64,000 nucleotides of DNA from an uncultured Coriobacteriaceae bacterium. GTDB taxonomy: Bacteria; Actinomycetota; Coriobacteriia; Coriobacteriales; Coriobacteriaceae. A program made the translations under genes and the position numbers. The notes beneath the pieces were generated by a model. It was not told where the DNA came from. It did no database searches and worked only from the letters and a program-made list of their open reading frames with translations. Position 1 is the first letter of the stretch; each line of letters opens with the position of its first letter. Location of the stretch: contig CALUOB010000001.1 of the NCBI GenBank assembly GCA_944322175.1, forward strand, positions 62,001 through 126,000, given 5' to 3'. Below are positions 55,253-63,114 of this stretch, piece after piece.

Positions 55253-56150
55253 ATTTGGCAGGGGACGTGGAGTATGGGGCGCGGGCGGCGTCCACAAGGG
55301 CAGAAAAGTACCGGTTCATGGGCTCCTCGAGGCCGTAGTATTCGGGATGCCACTGGACGCCGAGTACGTTGGGGAGCTCGCGGTGCTCGACGGCTTCGAT
55401 GACGCCGTCGGGGGCAACGGCCACGGCGCGCAGGCACGGGGCCACGTCGCGAACCGACTGGTGGTGCAGCGAGTTGACCATGAGGTGCTCGCAGCCGAGA
55501 ATCTCGGCGATGCGCGAGCCAGGCTCGAGGGCGGCGGGATGCGCGAGCGTGCCGTCGTGGTCGCCGTTTGGCAGCTCCTTGTGATGCGCGAGAACCGCGC
55601 TCTCGGCCGTAAGGCTGCTCACGCGGAAGGCCTCGGGCAGTGCGGCATCGGAGGGGGCGTCCGCACCGGCTTCGTCAGTGCTGACCTTCTCGGCGCCAAA
55701 GCCCCAGCTTGGCCAGAACCCGCAGGTAGCGGGGTCAAACTGAGCGGGCAGATCGTACCAGAGCGTGCCGCCGAAGTAGCAGTTGAGCACCTGGACGCCG
55801 CGGCAGATGCCAAAGACCGGCAGGTCGTGCGCAAGGGCGTAATCCAAAAGCGCGTACTCAACGCTGTCGCGCAGGGGTGTGATCTCGGCAACAAGCTCCT
55901 TGCCGTCCGTGCCGTGCGCTCGCAGAGCGTCGTCGTAGCGCACGGGGTCCACGTCGTTGCCGCCCGTGAGCAGCACGCCGTCGCCAAGCGCAAAGAGCTG
56001 CTCGTACACGGCAACATCTTCGGTGAGCGGCAGAATGAGCGGCGTGGCGCCTGCTTTGACGAGCGAGTCGGTGTAGTTGAGCGCGAGACGGATGTCTTCC
56101 TCGCGGTTGCGCTGAGTCGGCGGAATGAGAATGATCGGTCGGCGGGACAT
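55251..56150 (-). CDS. Class I glutamine-amidotransferase-like hydrolase (peptidase C26)
   Basis: A 299-residue protein of the PuuD/gamma-glutamyl-gamma-aminobutyrate hydrolase family, which cleave gamma-glutamyl amide bonds. The nucleophile elbow is FGICRGVQVLN (Cys), LLTGGNDVDP is the family's oxyanion-side motif, and VQWHPEY gives the catalytic His and Glu. A ~25-residue insert follows the elbow region (GAEKVSTDEAGADAPSDAALPEAF). It stands alone between a repeat region and an element-containing gap. The physiological substrate is not evident. GAGGA precedes ATG 56150. Confidence 0.9.
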   Translation of the reverse strand: MSRRPIILIPPTQRNREEDIRLALNYTDSLVKAGATPLILPLTEDVAVYEQLFALGDGVLLTGGNDVDPVRYDDALRAHGTDGKELVAEITPLRDSVEYALLDYALAHDLPVFGICRGVQVLNCYFGGTLWYDLPAQFDPATCGFWPSWGFGAEKVSTDEAGADAPSDAALPEAFRVSSLTAESAVLAHHKELPNGDHDGTLAHPAALEPGSRIAEILGCEHLMVNSLHHQSVRDVAPCLRAVAVAPDGVIEAVEHRELPNVLGVQWHPEYYGLEEPMNRYFSALVDAARAPYSTSPAK

Positions 56151-56261
56151 GAGTTCCTCGTAGGGTCAAAAGGCGGTCGCTGGCGGGTAGAGCTTCAGGG
56201 CGGCGGCTGACGAGACGGCGAGAAGCCGCTTGTGCGGCATCTGTCGGTCAGATGCGATCAT

Positions 56262-56400
56262 CAAAAGTCCGATGATTGCGGTTTTAGGGCCGCTCGCTCT
56301 GCGTCTCGTTGCATCAACCGCATCTGACCTGCGATTTTGCAGTTGACAGCTCGCGAATGTCCTGGCTTGGTCTGGCTAAAACGCAATCATTGGACTTTTG
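56262..56400. repeat. 139-bp palindromic-ended element, family B copy 2
   Basis: caaaagtccgatgattgcgg (56262-56281) and its near-perfect reverse complement (aacgcaatcattggactttt, to 56400) bound the element. It shares its ends with 39327-39460. It lies upstream of the C26 hydrolase gene, in a 515-bp gap. Confidence 0.75.
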
Positions 56401-56517
56401 GTTTGCCCGAGCGGTTGAAAACGGACCTCGGGCGTGCAGAAGAGGGCGTCAGCCGCTTGCCCGCAACACAGTAACCGCATCCGGCGCGCAGCGCAACAGC
56501 CGCCAGCGCCTCGCATC

Positions 56518-56555
56518 AAAAAAGAAGCAGCCGGCCGAGAAGATCGGTTGGCTGC
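56518..56555 (-). terminator. Terminator of the thrC-thrB operon
   Basis: On the minus strand gcagccaaccga (56555-56544) pairs with tcggccggctgc (56538-56527), including two G-U pairs, followed by ttctttttt. It lies about 110 bases after thrB; nothing else is seen in between. Confidence 0.8.
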
Positions 56556-56665
56556 CGTGCGCCAGAGGGAGAAGAACGCGCTGGCGTTATTTCAGCTAAA
56601 GAAGCGCCGCCGGTGGGCTCGGGACGTCGCTGAACGCGAGGGGCCGGCGGTGGCGGTCAAAACTC

Positions 56666-57592
56666 TTATGCCACCTTAACGCCTGTGGCGTTGCACGAGA
56701 GGATATGGACGCCGAAGCCGGGGAAGCGGCTTCGCAGCGCCTCGGCCACGCGCTTGGACACGGGGCAGAACGACGTGTTGGTCTCGGAGACCACGGCGCA
56801 CATGGTGCTGCCGCTGCCCGAGATCCACAGGGTCGAAGCGCCCGCCTCGAGCGCGCATGCGCGCACGGCGTCGTAGTCGGGGATCAGCGCGCGGCGGTAA
56901 GGCTCGTGCAGGCGATCGTCGTTGGCGGCGGCGATAAGCTCGGCGTCGCCGGTCTCGAGGCCGCGCGTCATGCCGGCGATGCGGCCCATCTGCCACACGG
57001 CGTCGCTGAGCGCGAGGGTTTTGGGCACCACGCGGCGCGCCTCGGACGTGCGCACCTCGTAAGGCGGGATCACGCACACAAAGCGCAGGTTGCTGGCAAC
57101 GTCGTACAGGATGCAGCGCGGCTCTTCGGGCTCGAGCTCGTTGTCGCAGCCCTCGGGGCTCACGCCCGCCGGCGTAAACGAGCACACGAGCGACCCGTAT
57201 ACCGCAGGCGCCACGTTGTCGGGGTGGCCCTCCATGCGCGTGGCGAGCGCCACGGCCTCGGAGCGGTCGAGCTCGCGGTCGGTGAGAAGCGCGGCGGCGT
57301 AGATGCCCGCCACCACGAGCGTCGAGCTCGAGCCGAGTCCGCGCGCAAGCGGCACGTCGGTTTCGATGTGCAGGCGGATGGGGAAGGGCTCGATGCCCCA
57401 AGTGCGCAGCGCATAGCACATGCTGACGTAAAACAGGTTGTCGGGCCCGGCGTAGGCCTCGTCGCAGCCGGTGATGGTGAGCGTGTCGGCGCGCTCTACG
57501 TCAAAGTGGGCGTAGAGCGTGAGCGCAAGGCCCAGGCAGTCGTATCCCACGCCAACGTTTGCCGAGGTCGCAGGTACGGTGATGCGCGGCAT
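56666..57592 (-). CDS. thrB: Homoserine kinase
   Basis: A 308-residue GHMP kinase that phosphorylates homoserine in threonine synthesis. The N-terminus is ITVPATSANVGVGYDCLGLAL; the ATP-binding loop is PLARGLGSSSTLVVAG; GHPDNVAPAVYG is the second GHMP-type motif; the C-terminal STLWISGSGSTMCAV is also family-typical. AAGGAGG lies upstream of ATG 57592, and thrC ends 12 bases before, so the two are one operon. Confidence 0.96.
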   Translation of the reverse strand: MPRITVPATSANVGVGYDCLGLALTLYAHFDVERADTLTITGCDEAYAGPDNLFYVSMCYALRTWGIEPFPIRLHIETDVPLARGLGSSSTLVVAGIYAAALLTDRELDRSEAVALATRMEGHPDNVAPAVYGSLVCSFTPAGVSPEGCDNELEPEEPRCILYDVASNLRFVCVIPPYEVRTSEARRVVPKTLALSDAVWQMGRIAGMTRGLETGDAELIAAANDDRLHEPYRRALIPDYDAVRACALEAGASTLWISGSGSTMCAVVSETNTSFCPVSKRVAEALRSRFPGFGVHILSCNATGVKVA

Positions 57593-57604
57593 GGCGTGCC
57601 TCCT

Positions 57605-59134
57605 TTAGGCGAGCTTCTCGGCGGCGGCGCGCTCAACGTAGGCGCCGATGCCCTCGGGGTCCACCACGTCGGCAAAGCGCTCTTCGGCGGTCTCGAGCGA
57701 GCGGAGCTGCTGGGGCGCCGTGGTCCCGGTGGCCTTCTGCAGCACGTCCATGGCAACAAAGTCCGCCTCGCGCCCGGGCGCGGCGGCACAGGCGGCAGCC
57801 ACGTCAAGGCCCAGCGCGCCGGCCACGGCCTCGGGGAACTTGTAGGGGCTCGCCGTGGAGAGCAGCACGCGCGGCACACCCGGAATCTCGGGGACCTTCT
57901 CGAGCGCGACCCAGCCGCAGGCGGTGTGCGGATCGAGCAGATAGCCGTGCTTCTCCCAGCACGAGCGAATGGCCACGCGCTGCTCCTCGTCGGTGGCGCA
58001 GGCGCAGGCAAAGTCGGCGTCCAGGCGCTCCTTAAGGGCGGCGGGAACCTCGTAGCGGCCGGTGCGCGCGAGGTCGTCCATGAGCTGGGCGATAAGCGCG
58101 CAGTTGCCGTCGGAGGCGTGGTAGAGCATGCGCTCCAGGTTGCTCGAGATGAGGATGTCCATGGAAGGCGAGATGGTGGTGAAGAACGGGCGGTTGCGGT
58201 CGTACACGCCCGTGGTGAAGAAGTCGGTGAGCACGTTGTTGGCGTTGCTCGCCACGATGAAGCGGCGCACGGGCAGGCCCATGGCCTTGGCGTAGTAGCC
58301 GGCGAGAACGTCGCCGAAGTTGCCGGTGGGCACGCAGAACTCGACCTCGTCGCCGAGCTTCACGGCACCGGAGCGCAGCATCTGCGCGTACGCGGCAAAG
58401 TAGTACACCACCTGTGGTACGAGGCGGCCGATGTTGATGGAGTTGGCGCTGGAGAGAACCACGCCCTTCTCGGCCAGGCGCGCGGCGAGCTCGGCGTCGG
58501 CGAAGGTGCGCTTGACGGCGCTCTGGGCGTCGTCAAAGTTGCCGCGCACGGCGCACACTGCCACGTTGCTGCCCGCCTGGGTGGTCATCTGCAGCTGCTG
58601 AACGGCGCTGACCTTGCCCTCGGGGTAGAAGACCGTGATCCCTGTGTCCGGCTTGTCGGCAAAGCCGGCGAGCGCCGCCTTGCCCGTGTCGCCGCTCGTG
58701 GCGGTGACGATCATGATGCGGTCGGCCTCGCCGCCGCGCTTCTCGGCAGCGGTGTTGCTCGCGCAGGCCATGAGCTGGGGAAGCATCTGCAGGGCCACGT
58801 CTTTGAAGGCGCACGTGGGGCCGTGGAAGAGCTCGAGCACCCAAGCGTTGCCGGCGGGCACCACGGGCGTGACCTCCGCGCTCTCAAACGTGCCCGTGTA
58901 GGCGCGCTCCACGCACGCGGCGATCTCGTCGGGGGTGTAGTCGGGCAGAAGCGCGCCGAGCACCGTGCGGGCGATTTCGGCGTAGCTCTTGGTCGCGAGA
59001 TCCCCCAGATCAACTCCAACGTTTCCTAACCAATCGGAAACAAACAATCCGCCGTCCGGGGCGATACCGCGCCGTACGGCGTCTTTGCTATAAGATACCG
59101 GGGTAACGCTGCGCGTGCTGTGATACGTGCGCAT
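57605..59134 (-). CDS. thrC: Threonine synthase
   Basis: A 509-residue PLP enzyme converting O-phosphohomoserine to threonine. The N-terminal MRTYHSTRSVTPVSYSKDAVRRGIAPDGGLFV, the PLP lysine motif HGPTCAFKDVALQ, TATSGDTGKAAL, and SINIGRLVPQVVYYF with PTGNFGDVLAGYYAK are all conserved in the long (E. coli/yeast-like) class. ATG 59134 is chosen for its AAAGGAG site; the open frame upstream is not supported. It is divergent from hom. Confidence 0.96.
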   Translation of the reverse strand: MRTYHSTRSVTPVSYSKDAVRRGIAPDGGLFVSDWLGNVGVDLGDLATKSYAEIARTVLGALLPDYTPDEIAACVERAYTGTFESAEVTPVVPAGNAWVLELFHGPTCAFKDVALQMLPQLMACASNTAAEKRGGEADRIMIVTATSGDTGKAALAGFADKPDTGITVFYPEGKVSAVQQLQMTTQAGSNVAVCAVRGNFDDAQSAVKRTFADAELAARLAEKGVVLSSANSINIGRLVPQVVYYFAAYAQMLRSGAVKLGDEVEFCVPTGNFGDVLAGYYAKAMGLPVRRFIVASNANNVLTDFFTTGVYDRNRPFFTTISPSMDILISSNLERMLYHASDGNCALIAQLMDDLARTGRYEVPAALKERLDADFACACATDEEQRVAIRSCWEKHGYLLDPHTACGWVALEKVPEIPGVPRVLLSTASPYKFPEAVAGALGLDVAAACAAAPGREADFVAMDVLQKATGTTAPQQLRSLETAEERFADVVDPEGIGAYVERAAAEKLA

Positions 59135-59159
59135 AGCAGCTCCTTTGGCAAAACGACGG

Positions 59160-59206
59160 GCGCGCCAAACGTCTTTGAGGGCGCGCGCTTTTGCTTGATC
59201 ATAGCA
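59160..59206 (-). promoter_or_regulatory. thrC promoter element and leader hairpin
   Basis: On the minus strand TGCTATGAT (59206-59198) is an extended -10 with one mismatch; downstream in the leader, gcgcgcc (59160-59166) and ggcgcgc (59179-59185) can form a hairpin followed by cgtcgtttt, possibly an attenuator. Confidence 0.4.
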
Positions 59207-59222
59207 GGTCGGCGAATCTGCT

Positions 59223-59250
59223 CGGCCGGGCGCGTCTTCGCGTCCGGCCG
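59223..59250 (+). promoter_or_regulatory. Strong hairpin in the hom leader
   Basis: cggccgggcgcg-tctt-cgcgtccggccg, a 12-bp stem with one G-U pair, 100 bases before hom. It has no T-run; role unknown. No leader peptide was found after it. Confidence 0.45.
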
Positions 59251-59349
59251 CTGTGTTAACAGTGACGCCGCGCCGGTTTTGCCTTGTTCCAGGCTCTGCC
59301 AACCCGCGCGGTGCCGCCCGCCCGCGCCCGACGAAAGGTACTCGCCCCT

Positions 59350-60495
59350 ATGAAGATCGGACTGCTTGGATACGGCACGGTCGGTAGCGCGGTTGCGCGC
59401 ATCGTCGAGCAGCGCTGCCCCGAACTCGAGGTCGCGCGCATCCTGGTTCTGCCCGAGTTTCTCACCGAGCCGCGCATGACGGCCAACTTCGACGACATCG
59501 TGAGCGATCCCGCCATCGACGTCGTAGTGGAGGCCATCGGCGGCATCGAGCCCGCGCACACCTACATTGCTCGCGCGCTTGCCGCCGGCAAGCACGTGGT
59601 CACCTCCAACAAGGCCGTGGTCGCCGCGCATCTCGAGGAGTTCATCGGCCTTGCCGACAAGCACGGCGTGCATCTCTACGTCGAGGCCTGCGTGGGCGGC
59701 GGCATTCCCTGGATCGCCTCGATTCTCAAGGCGCGTCGCATCGACGAGGTCACGTCGTTCAGCGGCATCCTCAACGGCACGAGCAACTACCTGCTCGACC
59801 GCATGGCGCGCGAGGGCGTGGAGTTTGACGAGGTTCTCGCCGACGCCCAGCGCCTGGGCCTTGCCGAGGCCGATCCGTCTGCCGACATCGACGGCTACGA
59901 CCTCAAGAACAAGGCGGTTATCACGGCCGCAGCCTGCTTTGGCGCCCCCTGCCGCCTGGACCTGCCGTGCTTTGGCGTCCGCACGCTCACGACTGAGCTT
60001 CTCGGCCGCCTGCGCGAGAAGGGCCTCATGGTCAAGTTCATGCTGCACGGCCGCGCTTCGGGTACGGGCTACGCGGCGGCGGTCGAGCCCACGCTCATGG
60101 CGTCCGGCTCCGTTGAGGCCGCGGTGCCCGAGAACTACAACATCGCGACGCTCGAGGGTGCCACGATCGGCACGCTCAAGTTCTACGGCCAGGGCGCGGG
60201 CGGCGACCCCACGGGCAACGCCGTGGTGCAGGACCTGCTCGACTGCGCCGAGGGGCGCCCGCAGGCGCTCGAGCTCACGCGCGAGCTCGCTTGGGAGCCC
60301 GAGCTGCTGCGCTGCGACCATGTGGTCGCGGTGAACGAGGAAGCTGCGGCGGCGTTGCCGGCCGACGCCGAGCCCTTTGCCGAGGGCATGTACCTCGTGC
60401 CCGGCCGCACCCACGAGGAGCTCGCCGCCATCATGGCGCAGGTGGCCGAGAAGGACCCCGCGCCGTTTGCGGCTATGTTCGAACCCGCGCGCTAG
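59350..60495 (+). CDS. hom: Homoserine dehydrogenase, short form without ACT domain
   Basis: A 381-residue NAD(P)H enzyme reducing aspartate semialdehyde to homoserine. The dinucleotide fold starts IGLLGYGTVGSAVARI; VVVEAIGGIEPA, TSNKAVVA, EACVGGGIPW, FSGILNGTSNYLL and the catalytic region AEADPSADIDGYDLKNKAVI are conserved. Usual Gram-positive Hom has ~430 residues with a C-terminal ACT domain; here the chain ends without one, suggesting loss of direct threonine feedback. ATG 59350 is preceded by AAAGG. lysC follows after 31 bases. Confidence 0.96.
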   Translation: MKIGLLGYGTVGSAVARIVEQRCPELEVARILVLPEFLTEPRMTANFDDIVSDPAIDVVVEAIGGIEPAHTYIARALAAGKHVVTSNKAVVAAHLEEFIGLADKHGVHLYVEACVGGGIPWIASILKARRIDEVTSFSGILNGTSNYLLDRMAREGVEFDEVLADAQRLGLAEADPSADIDGYDLKNKAVITAAACFGAPCRLDLPCFGVRTLTTELLGRLREKGLMVKFMLHGRASGTGYAAAVEPTLMASGSVEAAVPENYNIATLEGATIGTLKFYGQGAGGDPTGNAVVQDLLDCAEGRPQALELTRELAWEPELLRCDHVVAVNEEAAAALPADAEPFAEGMYLVPGRTHEELAAIMAQVAEKDPAPFAAMFEPAR

Positions 60496-60526
60496 GCGCG
60501 CCGCCCAGGGAAGGATGGATTGTCCC

Positions 60527-61897
60527 GTGATCAAAGTAGCCAAGTTCGGCGGCTCGTCGGTCGCCGATGCCCAGCAGTTCCGCAAGGTCAAGGCCATTGT
60601 CGAGGCCGACCCGGCACGCCAGTTTGTCGTGGTGTCCGCGTCGGGCCGTCGCTACAGCGGCGACTCCAAGGTCACCGACCTTCTCTACCTCGTCAACGCG
60701 CACGTGAACTACCACGTGAGCTGTGACTCGCTGCTCGACTCCATCGGCGAGCGCTTCTTCAGCATCGCCGCCGACCTCAAACTCAGCTACCCCATCGGCC
60801 AGCGCTTCGCCGAGTTCGTGCGCGCCGTCAAGGCCCGCGAGTACTCGCCGGAGTTCGTGGTGAGCCGCGGCGAGTACTTTACCGCCCAGCTCATGGCCGA
60901 GTACCTGGGCTACACCTTCGTCGACGCCGTTGACGTGGTGGCGTTCCATCAGGACGGCACGCTCGACCTCGACCGCACTAACGAGCAGCTTCAGCAGGTC
61001 ATGCAGGAGGTCTCGGGCCCGTTTGTGATGCCGGGCTTCTACGGTGCCACGCGCGACGGGCGCGTGCGCCTGCTCGACCGCGGCGGCGGAGACATCTCGG
61101 GCTCCATCTTGGCGCGCTGCCTGGGCGCCGACCTCTACGAGAACTGGACCGACGTCTCGGGCTTCCTTTCGGCCGACCCCCGCATAGTCGACAACCCCCA
61201 GCCCATCGCCCGCATCACCTATGACGAGCTGCGCGAGCTTTCGTACATGGGCGCGAGCGTGCTGCACGAGGAGGCCATCTTCCCCGTGCGCGAGGCAGGC
61301 ATCCCGCTCGTCATCAAGAACACCAACGCCCCCGGCGACCCGGGTACGGTCATCAGCGAGCACGCCAAGAGCGGTGACTCCGAGCCCATCATCACCGGCG
61401 TGACCGGCAGGTGCGGTTTCACGGCGATCCACATCGCGCGCGACCGCTCCACCGGCAAGATCGGCTTCATGCGCAAGGCGCTGTCGGTGTTCGAGCGCTA
61501 CCACGTGAGCGTCGAGCACATGCCCACCGGCGTTGACTCCTTCGCCGCCGTGGTGCAGACTGCCGACGTCAAGGACACGATCTACTCCATCATCGCCGAC
61601 ATCAAGGCCGAGGCGCAGCCCGCCGAGATCAAGGTCGTCGAGAACCTCGCTATGATCGCCACGGTCGGCCGCAACCTGCGCGGCCGCGCCGGCGTGTCGG
61701 GCCACCTCTTCGGCATGCTCGGCAACGTGGGCGTGAGCGTGCGCATGATCACCCAGGGCTGCGACGAGATCAACATCCTGATCGGCGTGGAGGAGAAGGA
61801 CTTCGAGCGCGCGGTCCGCGCGATCTACGATGCGTTCTCGGATCACGGCCGCATCGTCGAGACCTCCGAGCTCGAGCCTATGCCGCAGCGCTTCTAG
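60527..61897 (+). CDS. lysC: Aspartate kinase
   Basis: A 456-residue enzyme making aspartyl phosphate, first step of the lysine/threonine/methionine pathway. KVAKFGGSSVADAQQF holds the K-F-G-G-S-S motif; FVVSRGEYFTAQLMAEYLG and LDRGGGDISGSILARCL are further kinase motifs; two ACT domains follow (TAIHIARDRSTGKIGFM; MIATVGRNLRGRAGVSG). Start: GTG 60527 gives the usual MIKVAKFGG N-terminus; ATG 60515 is the alternative but its ribosome site is too close. It has the size of the lysine-inhibited class. Confidence 0.96.
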   Translation: MIKVAKFGGSSVADAQQFRKVKAIVEADPARQFVVVSASGRRYSGDSKVTDLLYLVNAHVNYHVSCDSLLDSIGERFFSIAADLKLSYPIGQRFAEFVRAVKAREYSPEFVVSRGEYFTAQLMAEYLGYTFVDAVDVVAFHQDGTLDLDRTNEQLQQVMQEVSGPFVMPGFYGATRDGRVRLLDRGGGDISGSILARCLGADLYENWTDVSGFLSADPRIVDNPQPIARITYDELRELSYMGASVLHEEAIFPVREAGIPLVIKNTNAPGDPGTVISEHAKSGDSEPIITGVTGRCGFTAIHIARDRSTGKIGFMRKALSVFERYHVSVEHMPTGVDSFAAVVQTADVKDTIYSIIADIKAEAQPAEIKVVENLAMIATVGRNLRGRAGVSGHLFGMLGNVGVSVRMITQGCDEINILIGVEEKDFERAVRAIYDAFSDHGRIVETSELEPMPQRF

Positions 61898-61996
61898 CGT
61901 TTGCGCGTCTTTTGCCGGGAAGGAGGGCAGCGCGCGTTCTTCTCGGCTGTATTTGAGCTTCTCAATCTGCCGTCCATTGAGAGAAAGGCTTACACC

Positions 61997-63040
61997 ATGA
62001 GCAAGCAGTACACCGTAGCAGTTCTCGGCGCCACGGGCGCCGTGGGCACCCAGATGATCACCTGCCTCGAGGAGCAGGAGATTCCCGTCGAGCGTCTGGT
62101 GCCGCTCGCGAGCGCGCGCAGCGCCGGCAAGACCGTGCGCTTCCGCGGCGAGGACGTTGTGATCGAGGAGGCGCGCGCCGAGGCGTCCGCTTTCGAGGGC
62201 GTCGACATCGTGCTCGGTGCCGCCGAGGACGACATCGCCCGCGCCATGGCCCCCGCCATCCGCGAGGCCGGTGCCGTGTTTGTCGACAACTCGCACGCGT
62301 TCCGTCTCGACGAGGACGTGCCGCTCGTGGTGCCCGAGATCAACGCCGCCGACATCGCTCAGCACAAGGGGGTCATCTCCAATCCCAACTGCGCCACCAT
62401 CATCGGTCTGCTTGCCGCTTACCCGCTGCACAAGGCCGCCGGCCTCAAGCGTATGATCGTCTCGACCTACCAGGCGGCGAGCGGCGCGGGCGTTCCGGGC
62501 ATGCGCGAGCTCGAGGCGCAGGTGCGCGCCCTTGCCGACGACGCGCCGATGCCTAAGCCGGGCGCCTTTGCGGCCCAGCTTGCGATGAACCTGATTCCGC
62601 AGATCGGCGGCTTCAACGACGAGGGCTACACGTCCGAGGAGATGAAGATGCAAAACGAGGGCCGCAAGATCATGCATCTTCACGACCTGCGCGTGAACTG
62701 CACCTGCGTGCGCGTGCCGGTTGCCCGCTCGCATTCCGAGAGCATGACGCTTGAGTTCGAGCGCCCGATCTCGGTCAAGGAGGCCCAGGCCGTGCTTGCC
62801 GCGGCGCCGGGCGTGAAGCTCGTCGACTACCTCGACGCCGACGACGCCTCCGACCGCTACCCCATGCCGCTCGACACCACCGACCAGGACCTCATCTTCG
62901 TCGGCCGTGTGCGCCGCGACATCTCGGCGCCCGACGACGTGCCCGCCATCAGCCTGTGGTGTTGCGGCGACCAGATCCGCAAGGGCGCTGCCACCAACGC
63001 CGTTCAGATCGTCAAGGCGCTTATCGAGCAGGACGTCTAA
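61997..63040 (+). CDS. asd: Aspartate-semialdehyde dehydrogenase
   Basis: A 347-residue enzyme reducing aspartyl phosphate. The NADP fold starts VAVLGATGAVGTQMI; VDNSHAFRLDEDVPLVVPEIN and NPNCATIIGLL (catalytic Cys) are conserved, RVPVARSHSES holds the catalytic His. ATG 61997 has AAAGG 8 bases upstream. The 99 bases between lysC and asd contain no terminator, so hom-lysC-asd are probably one transcript. Confidence 0.97.
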   Translation: MSKQYTVAVLGATGAVGTQMITCLEEQEIPVERLVPLASARSAGKTVRFRGEDVVIEEARAEASAFEGVDIVLGAAEDDIARAMAPAIREAGAVFVDNSHAFRLDEDVPLVVPEINAADIAQHKGVISNPNCATIIGLLAAYPLHKAAGLKRMIVSTYQAASGAGVPGMRELEAQVRALADDAPMPKPGAFAAQLAMNLIPQIGGFNDEGYTSEEMKMQNEGRKIMHLHDLRVNCTCVRVPVARSHSESMTLEFERPISVKEAQAVLAAAPGVKLVDYLDADDASDRYPMPLDTTDQDLIFVGRVRRDISAPDDVPAISLWCCGDQIRKGAATNAVQIVKALIEQDV

Positions 63041-63069
63041 CAGCCCCTGACCCTCGGGCGAGAAGAGCT

Positions 63070-63098
63070 GCGGCCCGCGTTCGCGCGGGCCGCTTTGC
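63070..63098 (+). terminator. Hairpin between asd and the lysO-like gene
   Basis: gcggcccgcg-ttcg-cgcgggccgc with a ttt tail, 30 bases after asd and only 17 bases before the next start codon. It may terminate, or limit read-through into the exporter gene. Confidence 0.75.
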
Positions 63099-63114
63099 GT
63101 TTGGAGAGACGTAC

